DNA of 11,492 nucleotides from Nephromyces sp. MM_2019 (taxonomy: Eukaryota > Apicomplexa > Aconoidasida > Nephromycida): assembly GCA_015657535.1 (NCBI GenBank), contig JADHZB010000365.1, forward strand, positions 1-11,492. Direction: 5' to 3'. Below the pieces are notes generated by a model, which made no database searches, was not told the origin of the DNA, and was given only the letters and a program-made list of their open reading frames with translations. This document shows, in pieces, positions 1 to 9,967 of the stretch (its first letter is position 1; each line of letters opens with the position of its first letter). The translations under genes were made by a program, and so were the position numbers.

Positions 1-183
1 TATATATATATATATGTTTATGTGTATATGTGTTTCTCTGTATGTGTGTGTATACATAACCAAAATAAAAAAATTTTTTTAAACATATTTATTTTTGGTT
101 TACACATCTCCCATCACATAATTTCATCACATTTGTTCACACATTGTTTTTTATTCTAACATCTATTTATTTCATTTTAAAAG

Positions 184-1053
184 GTTGGTGATTTAGGGCA
201 ATATGCAGTAAGAGCATTCTCAGAGGCTCTTTTAAGTACACCCATTGCACTCGCTGATAACAGCGGTATGAACGCTATTGAAAAGGTTACATCTGCAAAA
301 GCTAAACAGATTGAAGAAAATATATCCAATTATGGTATAGATTGTATCAATATGGTATGTGTGTGTGTATGTGTGTATTTATTATTAATGGGGATATTTG
401 ATATATACACATTTACTATATCACGGGAAGGGTAGATACATCTAATTAATTGAAGTAGATAGTTAAATAACTATACATGCTTCTTGAAATAGTTTATTTT
501 GTATATATACATCCTCTGGTATATATATATATATAATACAAGCCACACATACTTGTATAGATTAATTAACCATTTTTAAATAAACACACACACACAATGA
601 TATATACTTATAGACTGTTAGTAATATGATGGAAAATCATGTCCATGAATCTCTAAGATCAAAACAACATCAAATTTCACTTGCCACACAGGTATTTGTA
701 TTTATTTCATACATTTATATGATTTCTTTCCATAATATATAGTCTGATCAGTGTATATCCTCTGAATGGTATAGCTAGTTTCATTATTACCTATTTTATT
801 TCTTACACACACAAGTAACATTTGATAGTATTACCCAATTTTATACACATATCATTTTGAATTAACACAGATACACATAGCTTTACAACCACACACAGAC
901 ACATGATCTTTATAGCATACACACACATATCTTTACAAACGCATACACATATTTTATAAAGTATACTAACATACATGTTGATATTTATGATTTCAGGTTG
1001 TGAAAATGATTTTGAAGATTGACGATGTCATTGGGCCTAAAGATCTTAATTAA
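184..1053 (+). CDS. CCT5: T-complex protein 1 subunit epsilon (CCT5), C-terminal exons, 5' partial
   Basis: This is the 3' end of the epsilon subunit of TRiC/CCT, the cytosolic ATP-dependent chaperonin that folds actin, tubulin and other proteins. Three exons are seen: 184-354, 614-691 and 997-1053 (TAA stop). They join in one frame through phase-0 introns of 259 and 305 bp (donors GTATGT and GTATTT, both acceptors ending AG). Exon 1 encodes DLGQYAVRAFSEALLSTPIA, then DNSGMNAIEKVT and a GIDCINM stretch, which match the conserved end of the equatorial ATPase domain of CCT5. Exon 2 encodes KQHQISLATQ and exon 3 VVKMILKIDDVIGPKDLN, which match the family's typical C-terminus. The segment between GIDC and QISLATQ is diverged. 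The rest of the gene (most of a ~540-residue protein) lies upstream of the window, with 1-183 being intron. The subunit identity is confident because the epsilon-specific ENSGMN/ISLATQ/ILKIDD pattern is present. Confidence 0.93.
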
Positions 1054-1439
1054 CACTTAATATTTTATTACACATTTTAGCATTTAATTCGAATCTTTAA
1101 CTTAATATAACCATACACACTTAACCAAAATATTTGTGTAAAAACACACACACACATACTTATTAAAAATATGTGTGTAAAACATTATACACAATCTTTA
1201 GCTAAGAATGTGGTATTTGAAACATATATACAAAATTGAATTCGATCAAATAGAAAATTTCAACAAAAAGATGTGTAACATGCATATTTACTATCTAATC
1301 TGCTTATATATAATTATTCTTTTTATATATAACACACACAGTGTTTTTATTTATTTTTAACTCAGTTTAGATGTATGTATCGTTAATCTTATTTTAGTAT
1401 ACGATTATATGTGCTGGGCTAGATACAAATAAGTGTTAT

Positions 1440-1700
1440 ATAATTAGTTGGAGTATGTATTGCTATGACGTTTGTGAATGTGTGAATATATATATTTGCT
1501 ATATGTGTGTTGTATACATTTACATACCTATGTGTACGGAATGTATGCTTATGCTCGTGTGTTGTTGTATATGTTTAGTTACGAGTGTGTATGTATGTGT
1601 TTGTAGTTGTGAATGTTTGTATTGTTATGTGCTTATATTTGCTATTGTGCTTGTGTGTGCTGGTGTGCGTATGTGCTTATGTTTGTGTATATGAGTAGCC
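1440..1700 (+). repeat. degenerate TG-rich low-complexity tract
   Basis: Plus-strand sequence is dominated by TG, TGTG and TATG steps with very few A-C steps, so G strongly exceeds C. It is degenerate rather than a clean microsatellite. It ends near 1695, and the opposite composition begins around 1860. Confidence 0.7.
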
Positions 1701-1899
1701 ATTAAAATTGAAGTAAAATAAGTGACAATGAGGTTGTATAAGATAAAAAGTGTTTGGTGATATCAATTTAAAACCAAAACTCATATATATACTTATAAAT
1801 CAAACACCCATTTATATAGATTCATATTACTAAAAAGCGTATTTATTTATTACTTCCCCTATTTATGCCTACCTCTTAGACATATCTCGATCTAAATAC

Positions 1900-2295
1900 T
1901 CAACTACACACACCATTAATTCAGATAAACACCAAGATCCTCAAACCTTCACGCACATATCGACACTCTCAAACTTACACAAAGCAAGCAAGCAAAAAAT
2001 ACACATAAATAAAATAAACAAGCACACAACCTATATAAACAAAACAATAATCACACAAGACACACACATACAGACATTGTATATATATATATATATATAT
2101 ATACAATATATACACACACACAACACATATACAATACACATACACACATAACACACACCCATATATATAATATATATATATGTATATATATATATACATA
2201 CATCTACACCCACACACAAACCACACATATATACACATAACCCAGACACATACATGCACAAACAATACACATCCACACACATATACAGATACACT
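1900..2295 (+). repeat. CA-rich low-complexity tract with (TA)n blocks
   Basis: The plus strand is dominated by CA/CACA/ACAT steps and C strongly exceeds G. Two nearly pure TA blocks lie inside it: about 2079-2104, flanked by TTG...CAA so that the whole forms a palindrome, and about 2161-2200, made of alternating TA with single interruptions. Such blocks can form cruciforms and are prone to length change. Confidence 0.75.
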
Positions 2296-2955
2296 TGGAG
2301 ATAGTTATATATACAAAATTTCTTAATACCAAATCAAAAACAACACAAAATTACATACAAGAGAACATATCAGATTATGAAATTACTTTGTGTGTACATA
2401 TTATAAGATCACCATGAAATATAAATTATTCCCTCCATTACATTATCTCTCCTATGTCAAATCTATACACATTTCTTACTGTCCACAACGCCCCAAAATT
2501 GAATATGCAAAGTAATATAACTTTTTTTTTAAAATTAAATCTCTAAATTAGAATGTATCTTTTGTGGTTGATTTATTAAAAATCTATAAATAAACACATT
2601 TGCTATTTTTGTAATCTATATGACATAATATAGCTCACAAATATTTTAATTATTCAAAACTTTGATATTTTTCATATCTATTTTATTAATTTTAGCATAT
2701 TTTTAAGTCAATCTTGATATAAAACTCAAAGTATATTTTAATATGATTTGATGTTAATTTTATTACAAATTTTGATATAATTTACTTTTATAATTTGTAT
2801 GTCTATTAGGCAAATTATATTGGAAATAACTTCTCCCTCAATACATAAGAGATACCCACGACTTAATGCAACGTGGGAATTACTCAGGTCCTGATTCCTT
2901 AGATAAAATAATTTACATAAGACCCATTTATCACTTAAAACTATTTTTCTTTTTT

Positions 2956-3126
2956 ATATGTGTGTAATACTCTAAAAAAATATATATAGATAAATTCTTT
3001 ATATGTGTGTGAAACTACATACATAAACATATATATATATATATGTGTGTATATCACATGTGTGTAAAACTGTATACATAAATATATGTATATTTCTCTA
3101 ACGTGTGTGTAAAATTTTATACATGC
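2956..3126 (+). repeat. loose direct repeat, TGTGTGTRAAA...ATACATAAA element
   Basis: Four related copies begin near 2956, 3001, 3058 and 3103, spaced about 45-55 bp. The shared pattern is TGTGTGTRAAA, a few bases, then ATACATAAA or ATACATG; the first copy keeps only the TGTGTGTAA part. A similar string sits near 1170, downstream of CCT5. The last copy ends about 90 bp before the ATG at 3218. This could be promoter-proximal repetition or simply a decayed minisatellite. Confidence 0.5.
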
Positions 3127-3217
3127 AACTTTAAATCATTTTTTTACAATCGTGCAAAATTATATATATATAGATATATTTATGAATATATATAATTTCT
3201 CAATTACATTCAATTCA

Positions 3218-3710
3218 ATGAAAACCTCTATTGAATTTAGCTATGATGCCCCTGCTACACTTCGATATGAGCTGCTTAACGGCTATAAGGATACGTAAGT
3301 AACATTTCAATTTGAAATGATATCAATTACATTTTTTTTCGCATCAATAAATAAGTTAAAGAATTATAATATAATAACTACGCATCTTTGAAATATTTGA
3401 GTTTTTCTCTATTCAATCTAACATAGGCACCGTATATTAACACATTTGGATATTTCCACTTCAGATATTACTTATTGCACTTTTTTTCATGAAACATGTA
3501 TTCAAACACTTTAATTTTGGCATGTTTAACAGATCCTTGTTAGAGGAATACAATTCAAGACAGAAAAAAGAGATTATTGATAAGTGGAAATTAATAGGTT
3601 ATGACCTTATAACCTTAGAATTAATACATAAACTAATTTATACAATTATTAGTGAGAATTTACCTAGCCAAGTGATCCACACTATAAACTATGTATTGGA
3701 GCTAATTTAA
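3218..3710 (+). CDS. small hypothetical protein, two-exon model
   Basis: I do not recognise this gene. Exon 1 is 3218-3294 (ATG start, 25 full codons ending GYKD plus two bases). It is followed by a good donor, GTAAGT. The best-fitting acceptor is TTTAACAG at 3532, giving exon 2 at 3533-3710 with a TAA stop, a 238-bp phase-2 intron and an 84-residue product. That product is charged in the middle (EEYNSRQKKEIIDKWK) and ends in a leucine/isoleucine-rich, probably helical stretch. There is no signal peptide. An ATG at 3489 opens the same frame as exon 2, so an unspliced 73-residue protein is also possible. A second acceptor at 3426 (ATAG) gives a different frame that stops at 3512-3514. Amino-acid composition and GC content are higher than in the flanking spacers, which supports real coding sequence, but the exon boundaries are uncertain. 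Confidence 0.5.
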
Positions 3711-3978
3711 TTGTTTATAGATGTGGATAATTGAGATCCTCATTTTCACGCATAATTCTTCAATCTTGGTTTATACTTTAACAACACATAGCTGTACACA
3801 TAAAATTGACTTCAACCCACTAACATTTTGTTACACACACTTTATCTTAGAATCGATCCGCATACCTATGGCATAAATATACGCATAATTTTTAGCTTAA
3901 CTAGCATATCTAAGGCACACACACACACAATCATAACCTTAAATTAGACCCTCATACTTGATATACACACACACATAT

Positions 3979-4113
3979 TTATGCACCATAACCTTCATAG
4001 ATTTTATTAATTGACTCCATTCCCAACTTGTGTATACAAAAACTTTGTGCATCTACAGCTTCCTTAGAACCCTGGCCAGAAGTTTTGGCTCCCAAACCAC
4101 ACGCAGCATCCAC
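3979..4113 (-). CDS. candidate terminal exon of an unrecognised minus-strand gene
   Basis: Read on the minus strand, the block runs open for 44 codons to a TAA at 3981-3979. It starts directly after a TTTAG acceptor-like site (AG at 4115-4114) with an in-frame stop just before it, so it could only be read after splicing. The translation is balanced in composition (starts VDAACGLGAK, ends NKIYEGYGA), unlike the shadows in the spacers. A strong donor-like AG|GTGAGG lies at 4172-4171, which would give a 59-bp intron. However, the only open upstream frame there joins in phase 2, giving a different, shorter C-terminus (starts WMLRVVWEPK). No upstream exon or start was found that makes a complete gene. 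A plus-strand frame is also open here. Confidence 0.25.
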   Translation of the reverse strand: MDAACGLGAKTSGQGSKEAVDAQSFCIHKLGMESINKIYEGYGA

Positions 4114-5256
4114 CTAAATTTAAAAGCTTTTAAACTTAGTTGATTTTAGATGCTTTATATTACACACCTCACCTAAATCTTACTATTTTTGCTATATAAC
4201 TTTCAACAGCTAAGCTTTAATGTAAAACTTTATATCGGTGTTCGTAGTCACTAGGAGTTTTGATGGAGCGATTTCAACTTTTTAAGTAAATGAATCACAA
4301 ATGTTTTTAACACACGCGTAACTTACAATAAACAAGCTTTAAATCTATAGTATATTGAGATGGTTAACACACATATAATTACATATATATTAATTCTACA
4401 CCAAGATGAAGTTTTGTTTCAAATTAATAGTGGGTATATATCTTCAAATACTTAATCATGCAGCACTTCATAATTTATTCAAGATAAAATGTAAAATTAA
4501 TACATTAAATATACATTACACACAAAATCTATAAAATAAAAAGTCAAAGATCATTTATAGTTATTTGCTTTTTAGAGATTGGATGGATATATAGTAAAAT
4601 TGAATAATATTTGAGCGAAGGTATTTAATATTAATAATAATTCAAATTTTGGGCATGAAAGATGGTGATAAAATGCTGTTTACCTTAATTAACTTAGTCA
4701 AGTACATAAACATCTAATGCAGACACTGATATACAAACAATGAACTCATTTTTTAGAGATGTTCATTCAAATAAATATTAATGGCTGTTTTAATGATTAA
4801 ACGTACGTAGCGTTTTCAAAAATCGTGTTTGTTGTAAAAAGTTACTTGTTGTTTATTCACAGATTATTTGATGTATTTTTTGCACTTTAAACCATAAAAA
4901 ATTGATGCCCATCAAACCTATTGATGAAAAGTTGTGTGCTCGTAAACACTGTGGTTTGTAGGTGTGTGTTGTGCACCATGAGGCTCCACTTTGTTAATTC
5001 ATTAGCTATTGAAATTGAATGCCTCATGTGAAATTTACATACCCTTCAAAGTGAAAACACTTATACAGTCTGACACATACATTTAGCCAGTACTAACACA
5101 CTCCCCATAAACACACGCATTCATAGTTGGCGGGTGCACCTAAGCACACACATACATATACAGCTATTAATTGAATAAATATTGCTTTGCAAATTTTTCG
5201 CATAGCTTGAGAGTCAATATGCCCTAAAACTTAAACAAAATTATCTCTAATTTTAA

Positions 5257-5288
5257 AATGGGATTGACACTTAACTGTCAATCCCATT
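5257..5288. repeat. perfect inverted repeat (13-bp stem, 6-nt loop)
   Basis: AATGGGATTGACA (5257-5269) is followed by the loop CTTAAC and the exact reverse complement TGTCAATCCCATT (5276-5288). The stem is GC-richer than its surroundings and lies 400 bp upstream of the protease start. It would form a stable RNA hairpin or a DNA cruciform. Its function is unknown. Confidence 0.8.
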
Positions 5289-5687
5289 CTTACCTAGATG
5301 ATATGTGTAGGAAGCTGGTCACTTACACTTAAAACACACACAACTATAAAAGATTTCACTAAAAGTAAAAGTTGTAATGAGCAAAACTTAAAAAGCGTAC
5401 AAAGGAAACTCAAAATAATATCTTAAGCTAGTTTTATATTACTAACTTAGCTGTTTTCCCAACACCTATTTAGTACATTTGAGAGTCACAATTTTTTAAA
5501 TTTCTTGTATTGATACAAATTCTTTTGATGAATAATGATTTAGCAAACTCCAAGTCATCTAACCTAACACAATGAATGATCCAATGGTGACAAAATTACA
5601 TGAAAACAAGACCAATTAAATCGAAAAACTCCCTATATTTAACAAAGGATTATATGTGAGGCCTTACAATCGCATAGTAAATTTCAT

Positions 5688-7661
5688 ATGATGCTTCCGC
5701 TTTACATGGTATACCTCATATCCTACACACTCACAATTAATTATGGTAGCTGTGAATTCTTTGAAATCAAACACTATGATTACCTACTTGGGATACCATT
5801 TATAGATATCTTACTAGGTAGCCCACCCCAGCCTCAACTTGTTGTCTTTGACACTGGATCTTCCATAACAAATCTAGCCTGTGCACCTTGTAATGACTCT
5901 TGCAATTCCAACTTGATATCAAAGATATTTAAGCCGCAAGAGTCATCGACTTTATCTTATATATCCTGCTCGAATGAGCAATGTGGTTGCAATTTTAATA
6001 TGGAATGTAAGCATAGCTGTCATATACAAGGGGAAGAACCCTTGAGGCGCCTACAAAATGCTTTGCCATTCACATACACGAGGGATCCGGGAAGCCCTCT
6101 CGAACGGAATCTCATAAAATATACTCCTTACAATGAGTGGCACGATCAAAAGCACATCAGACAAACCGTTTCTGGAGATCGTTCCCTTGAAGAAGAAGTG
6201 GATAATGGTACCTGCTATGGCGCCATTTCATATATCGATGGGAGCCAAACGACAGGGCCGTTCTTTTCAGATTGGATAAGTTTGTCCGATTTTAGTAACC
6301 CTACACCGTCTTTCAATTATGAGATGATGTTATGCTATTTCTCCTGTCAAAATCTATACAATGGTGTATTAGGAGCTAATCGAAGATCTACCTACATGGA
6401 CTATACGTTATTAGATCACTATCGAATCATGTCGGATAACCACAACTTTTTAGGTATATGTTCTTCAGCTGAAAACCTGGGAGGTACAATAACAATAGGT
6501 GGTTATAATGACTCGTATTTGATTAATAGATCTCAAATAAACTGGTTTCCAATATATGATGAATCCAATTACACCTTTCGTGTGTCTGAAATTTCCACAT
6601 TTAACAGTAAAGTAGAAGGCCCTTGGCAATTCATTTATGACTCAGGTGAGGATGCGATAATTACCTCTATTGTAACGAGTCTTATCAATTCCTATTGCTA
6701 TACAAGGTTCAACTCGAAGTATCTTACCTAAACTATTGGCTGAAACCATGAACCATGAGATTAAGAACATTTTAGGACAAAGTGGTAACACAATGCAAGA
6801 TCAAGGCCAAGGAAGACTTGTAATTCAGATGTCTGATCCCTCTTTATTCTTTCAAAGAATCATTTTTTATGACTATAGACAAAAGTAAGATTAAACTCAT
6901 TAAGAAATTGCCTCAGCGCTGAGGTAGACAACCTACATGGTATTTATCCAACATACTACCATCAGGCCAATTATCGAGATTGAACCAAAGCATTTGTTCC
7001 GATCTTATGGGTAAATAAGTATTTCAATTTAATAATATACACTACTTTTACACACTTTTAAAATCCATCATTCTTTAGCAATGGATATTGGGTAAACAAC
7101 TGGTCATATCTTGATGGTGATGAAATCTTAATCTTAGGCAGTTTAATGACAAGAGAAAAGTATACCCTCTTGGACAATGAAAGCCAAACTATTGGTAAGA
7201 AACATTTTTAATCATAATACGTATATTTATCAACTCATTCATAACAATTGAAAAACATACTGTCGATACGTATAAAAATGAATTTATCTAAATCCCTTGA
7301 TACTGCTAACTAAAACTTAATATTCAGCATTTGCTGAGGCAAAGTGCCCCACTAATTATATAAAAGACAGGGTTCTGGAACAACAATTTGAAATTAAAAA
7401 ATTTACTGGAGATTTACCTGAAAACTCACAACTCATACCTGCTTATTGGCTAGTCATGGTAGTCCTGTCAATTTTTATGATTTTGGTTATAGGTAAGACA
7501 ACATTGTGCTGATTTTATAATAAAATTTCCAACACAATTGATACGTGAACGATTTGATTTATGCTTCAGCTCTCTCTCTAATAATAAGAGGATTTAAAGA
7601 TAAAAAGATCTCATTCTCGTTCCTAAGACGAAAGAAACACACAGCAATCGATATATTTTGA
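5688..7661 (+). CDS. plasmepsin V-type aspartyl protease, membrane anchored, six exons
   Basis: A pepsin-family (A1) protease, probably acting in the ER/secretory pathway, where plasmepsin V cleaves exported proteins in Plasmodium. Model: exons 5688-6645, 6707-6884, 6966-7010, 7079-7194, 7328-7492, 7570-7661, with introns of 61, 81, 68, 133 and 77 bp; product 517 aa. The unspliced frame stops at 6729-6731. Splicing the first intron (CAG|GTGAGG to ACAAG|G) converts an apparent DSGE into DSGSTRSILP, the expected second catalytic loop. Visible parts: signal peptide (~1-21), first catalytic DTGS (55-58), cysteine-rich nepenthesin-like loop (C64-C111), a ~60-residue insert (~112-172), flap YIDGS (182-186), second catalytic D318, ILILGS (410-415), IAFAEAKC (432-439), transmembrane helix (~469-493) and a short basic tail. 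The boundary at 6885-6965 is the least certain. ATGs at 5688 and 5691 are equally possible starts. Confidence 0.9.
6911..6924. repeat. 14-bp perfect palindrome inside protease intron 2
   Basis: CCTCAGCGCTGAGG equals its own reverse complement and is unusually GC-rich for this window. It lies in the segment 6885-6965 that I call intron 2, but it may be coding if that segment is retained. Confidence 0.8.
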
Positions 7662-9967
7662 CAAGTATATTAATAGCACTGTCAAGAAGAAAAATACACC
7701 TAATTAAAACAATATACTAGAATACTACATCAACTAACACGCTATTGGAAAATGTACTTTTTCGTTCTAGTTTGATCTAGAACATCATAAAGGAGCTCTT
7801 TTGTATCCCTAAATTCTCCAAAAATCATACCAGACTATTAATAATCGATGCTAAACAATTATATTACTCTTGTTCATTATATATATACCTTTTACAATTT
7901 CATAGGAAACTTGGATATTGTGTCTTAAATTTATATTATACTAATTTTAGCCTTTCTAAGCCACCTACATTTAGCCTTTATTGTGATTTCAAGTAATATG
8001 TCTCCATCAGTAAAAATAAATAAGCTTATGCTTTAAACTTAAATTTTGTGAAATAATACTCAGACTCACTTTTTCATTTGCTACTTAAGAATAGCTAAGA
8101 CTTTTCCTTTGTATTGGTACGAAAAAATTTCGTATATTGAATTTACTTTAATAAACCATTTATATAAAATATAATTATTACTTTGAACTTTGTTTCATAT
8201 TTTTTGATAACTACTATCGTAAAGTTATTTTATGTTATTGCGAAGTTATTACACGTCATTATTACAACTTAACGATCAATTTTATTTTGAAAATAATATA
8301 TCGATAACATATCTATAGGTTTTAAATAATTAATATGGAATATCGACTTGAATTTGCTATGAGAAACCTAATTCGTTCTAATTTCGAAAGATTCCAAAGT
8401 ATCATCGATTAAGTTAGCCAATATATTTTGAAGATTGGAATAAAATGTGACAAAATATTTCTTCAGAATATGCAAAACATTGGGACTCTTATTGCTTACA
8501 GTTGAGGTTTTCTAATTAATTCAACGAAATATTCATCCTGTAATGAAAGTGAATGAATTTGATTTGTCATATTCATTTTGGCTACTACATTTAAATTATA
8601 GTCCTAAAATTTTTGCATTAATTTTGTTTCAACTCCGAAACAATGGTCTAGTATTAAATTGTATATAATTTACAAAATCTTCTTTTTGACATACTTGTTC
8701 GTATGAGATTAGTTTAGTTCTAATTCTATTTATAAATTGTTGAGTTTGGTATAATTTGTGTATGTAAAAAATAGGTGAAATCATTCAAAGTAAATAGCAA
8801 TATATTATATTCGATATACGAAAAATTCTAAATGGGATAGTAAACTTTGGGATATAATTTTATTTATCATTGATGGGATTTGGTTTTGTAAGGCACCGAA
8901 GTGTGTTATATGGAAGTTATGTTCAAACAAAATAGCAAGCAATATGGGTATTGTTTACATATTCACGTAAATATTATAGGATCACTATGTCTAGTGATAA
9001 AGGTAAGCAAAAACGACCTGCGAGAATTTGTTTTAGAATACTTTTCAAATATTAATTTCAGAAATTGTCAAATTATGTTTTAAGTAATCCAAATTTATAA
9101 AGCTTATAAAGTACATTATTTTTAGTGTTATTCAAGCGGATTGGGCTTTTTGGTGTATAGTAGTGAATAAGAAGTAAAACGTATCATTAGGTTTATATTA
9201 TTAAAGTGAATAATAACAATTGTTGATAATTAAAATCTGTAACTGAGCTACTTACCAAAAGTGTTAAGTAGGTAAACATGTTAACCAGATTATGTGTAAA
9301 AGATAATATAGTTAAATTTAAAAGTGTGTTGTAGATGTACGTGTTAAATCAGGTTATCTAGTAGTATTGTACAGTTAAAGCGAAAGTTGGTGATCGACAG
9401 GTGTGCTAACAAGTCGTTGTAATAAGCAATAAAACGCTTTAGCACTTTAATAGATAGATAGTTTAACCATATGTGCAGGATTAAAGGATTAAGCACTTAA
9501 AACAATTAAAGTGTATGATAGGGTAACCAGAGTATTTATCCTTATCACTAGTTGGACCAACTTACACCATGATTTTCTAGCAAACACTGTTACTATAATC
9601 TTGTAGAAAAAAGAAAAAATATGTACTTTTAATTTAACACAAAAAAGAATTCATATCTCACTAAGTGCTCGCACATTTTTTCTTGTGAAGCACTTTTCGA
9701 CGACAATTTTTACAAGAATCACACAAGAAATAAAAACAAAAACTCTACCAGCTTTTTATTTTTGTGTATACATATATTATTTCACACACATCTTTGAAAT
9801 AATAATTTCTGGAAGCTACATTTTATTTAAAGAATTAATTTAATCAAAATAAATATTCTTTATATTTTATAAGAAAATTACAAAATATATATCTTTTTTA
9901 AAAATAAAAAGAAACTTTATAAAAACACAACAAATATTATTCAATTCATTAATTTGTGATATACATT
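7662..9967. other. intergenic spacer between the two protease genes
   Basis: About 2.3 kb, extremely AT-rich, with no sustained coding frame on either strand. The first ~1.2 kb (7662-8880) shows nothing I can name. A 60-codon frame at 8901-9083 is weak. From about 9200 to 9535 there is a degenerate ~60-bp tandem repeat. The last ~370 bp are A/T-only stretches that run up to the next ATG and probably hold its 5' untranslated region and promoter, although no specific element is recognisable. Confidence 0.65.
9200..9535 (+). repeat. degenerate ~60-bp tandem repeat
   Basis: Related cores occur at about 9279 (TGTTAACCAGATTAT), 9342 (TGTTAAATCAGGTTAT), 9402 (TGTGCTAACAAGTCGTT), 9460 (AGTTTAACCATATGT) and 9521 (GGGTAACCAGAGTAT), spaced 63, 60, 58 and 61 bp. 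Each core is preceded 20-25 bp upstream by an AAAGTG- or CTTTA-like string. A weaker unit may start near 9200. The regular spacing with poor sequence identity suggests an old, decayed minisatellite. Confidence 0.5.

Larger units (their letters stand above)
1054..3217. other. long intergenic spacer, low complexity, no gene seen
   Basis: These 2.2 kb carry no frame that looks coding. Open frames at 1455-1694 (+) and about 1975-2294 (-) translate to monotonous Cys/Val/Tyr/Ile strings, as expected from TG or CA dinucleotide tracts. The spacer contains a 3' flank of CCT5, a TG-rich tract, a CA-rich tract with (TA)n blocks, an AT-only stretch (about 2500-2820), a short hairpin (2855-2877), and a loose TGTGTGTRAAA repeat just before the next gene. 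Confidence 0.7.
3711..5687. other. intergenic spacer between the small gene and the protease
   Basis: About 2 kb with scattered ACACAC runs. Most of it shows no sustained coding frame. Two local exceptions are listed separately: a GC-richer block at 3979-4113 that reads well on the minus strand, and a perfect hairpin at 5257-5288. A 46-codon minus-strand frame near 4900-5040 and a 36-codon one at 5093-5203 were examined and are not supported. Confidence 0.6.

Noticed and set aside
1455..1694. 79-codon plus-strand frame rich in Cys, Val and Tyr
   Set aside because: The translation is a direct consequence of the TG/TATG tract; there is no domain, no balanced composition and no splice context.
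1975..2294. Two overlapping minus-strand frames (101 and 87 codons) rich in Cys, Tyr and Ile
   Set aside because: They are the complement of the CA/TA tract in two frames; both read as dinucleotide low complexity.
2855..2877. CCCACG...CGTGGG hairpin, considered as a tRNA or other structured RNA
   Set aside because: The 6-bp stem and 11-nt loop do not fit a tRNA anticodon arm, and no acceptor or T arm could be placed around it.
4900..5040. 46-codon minus-strand frame
   Set aside because: Length is within chance for this locally GC-richer stretch; no splice sites or recognisable motif support it.
5093..5203. 36-codon minus-strand frame that looks like a signal peptide followed by cysteines (MRKICKAIF... 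ending LWGVC)
   Set aside because: Most of the Cys and Val come from a TGTATGTGTGTGC run, the frame is very short, and no continuing exon could be joined with confidence.
6646..6731. Reading the second catalytic motif as a degenerate DSGE in a truncated, inactive protease
   Set aside because: Good splice sites remove this segment and restore DSGST with a continuous downstream protein containing all expected C-terminal elements.
8901..9083. 60-codon plus-strand frame
   Set aside because: No homology recognised and composition is like the spacer; a splice-like pair inside it argues against it being one continuous reading frame.
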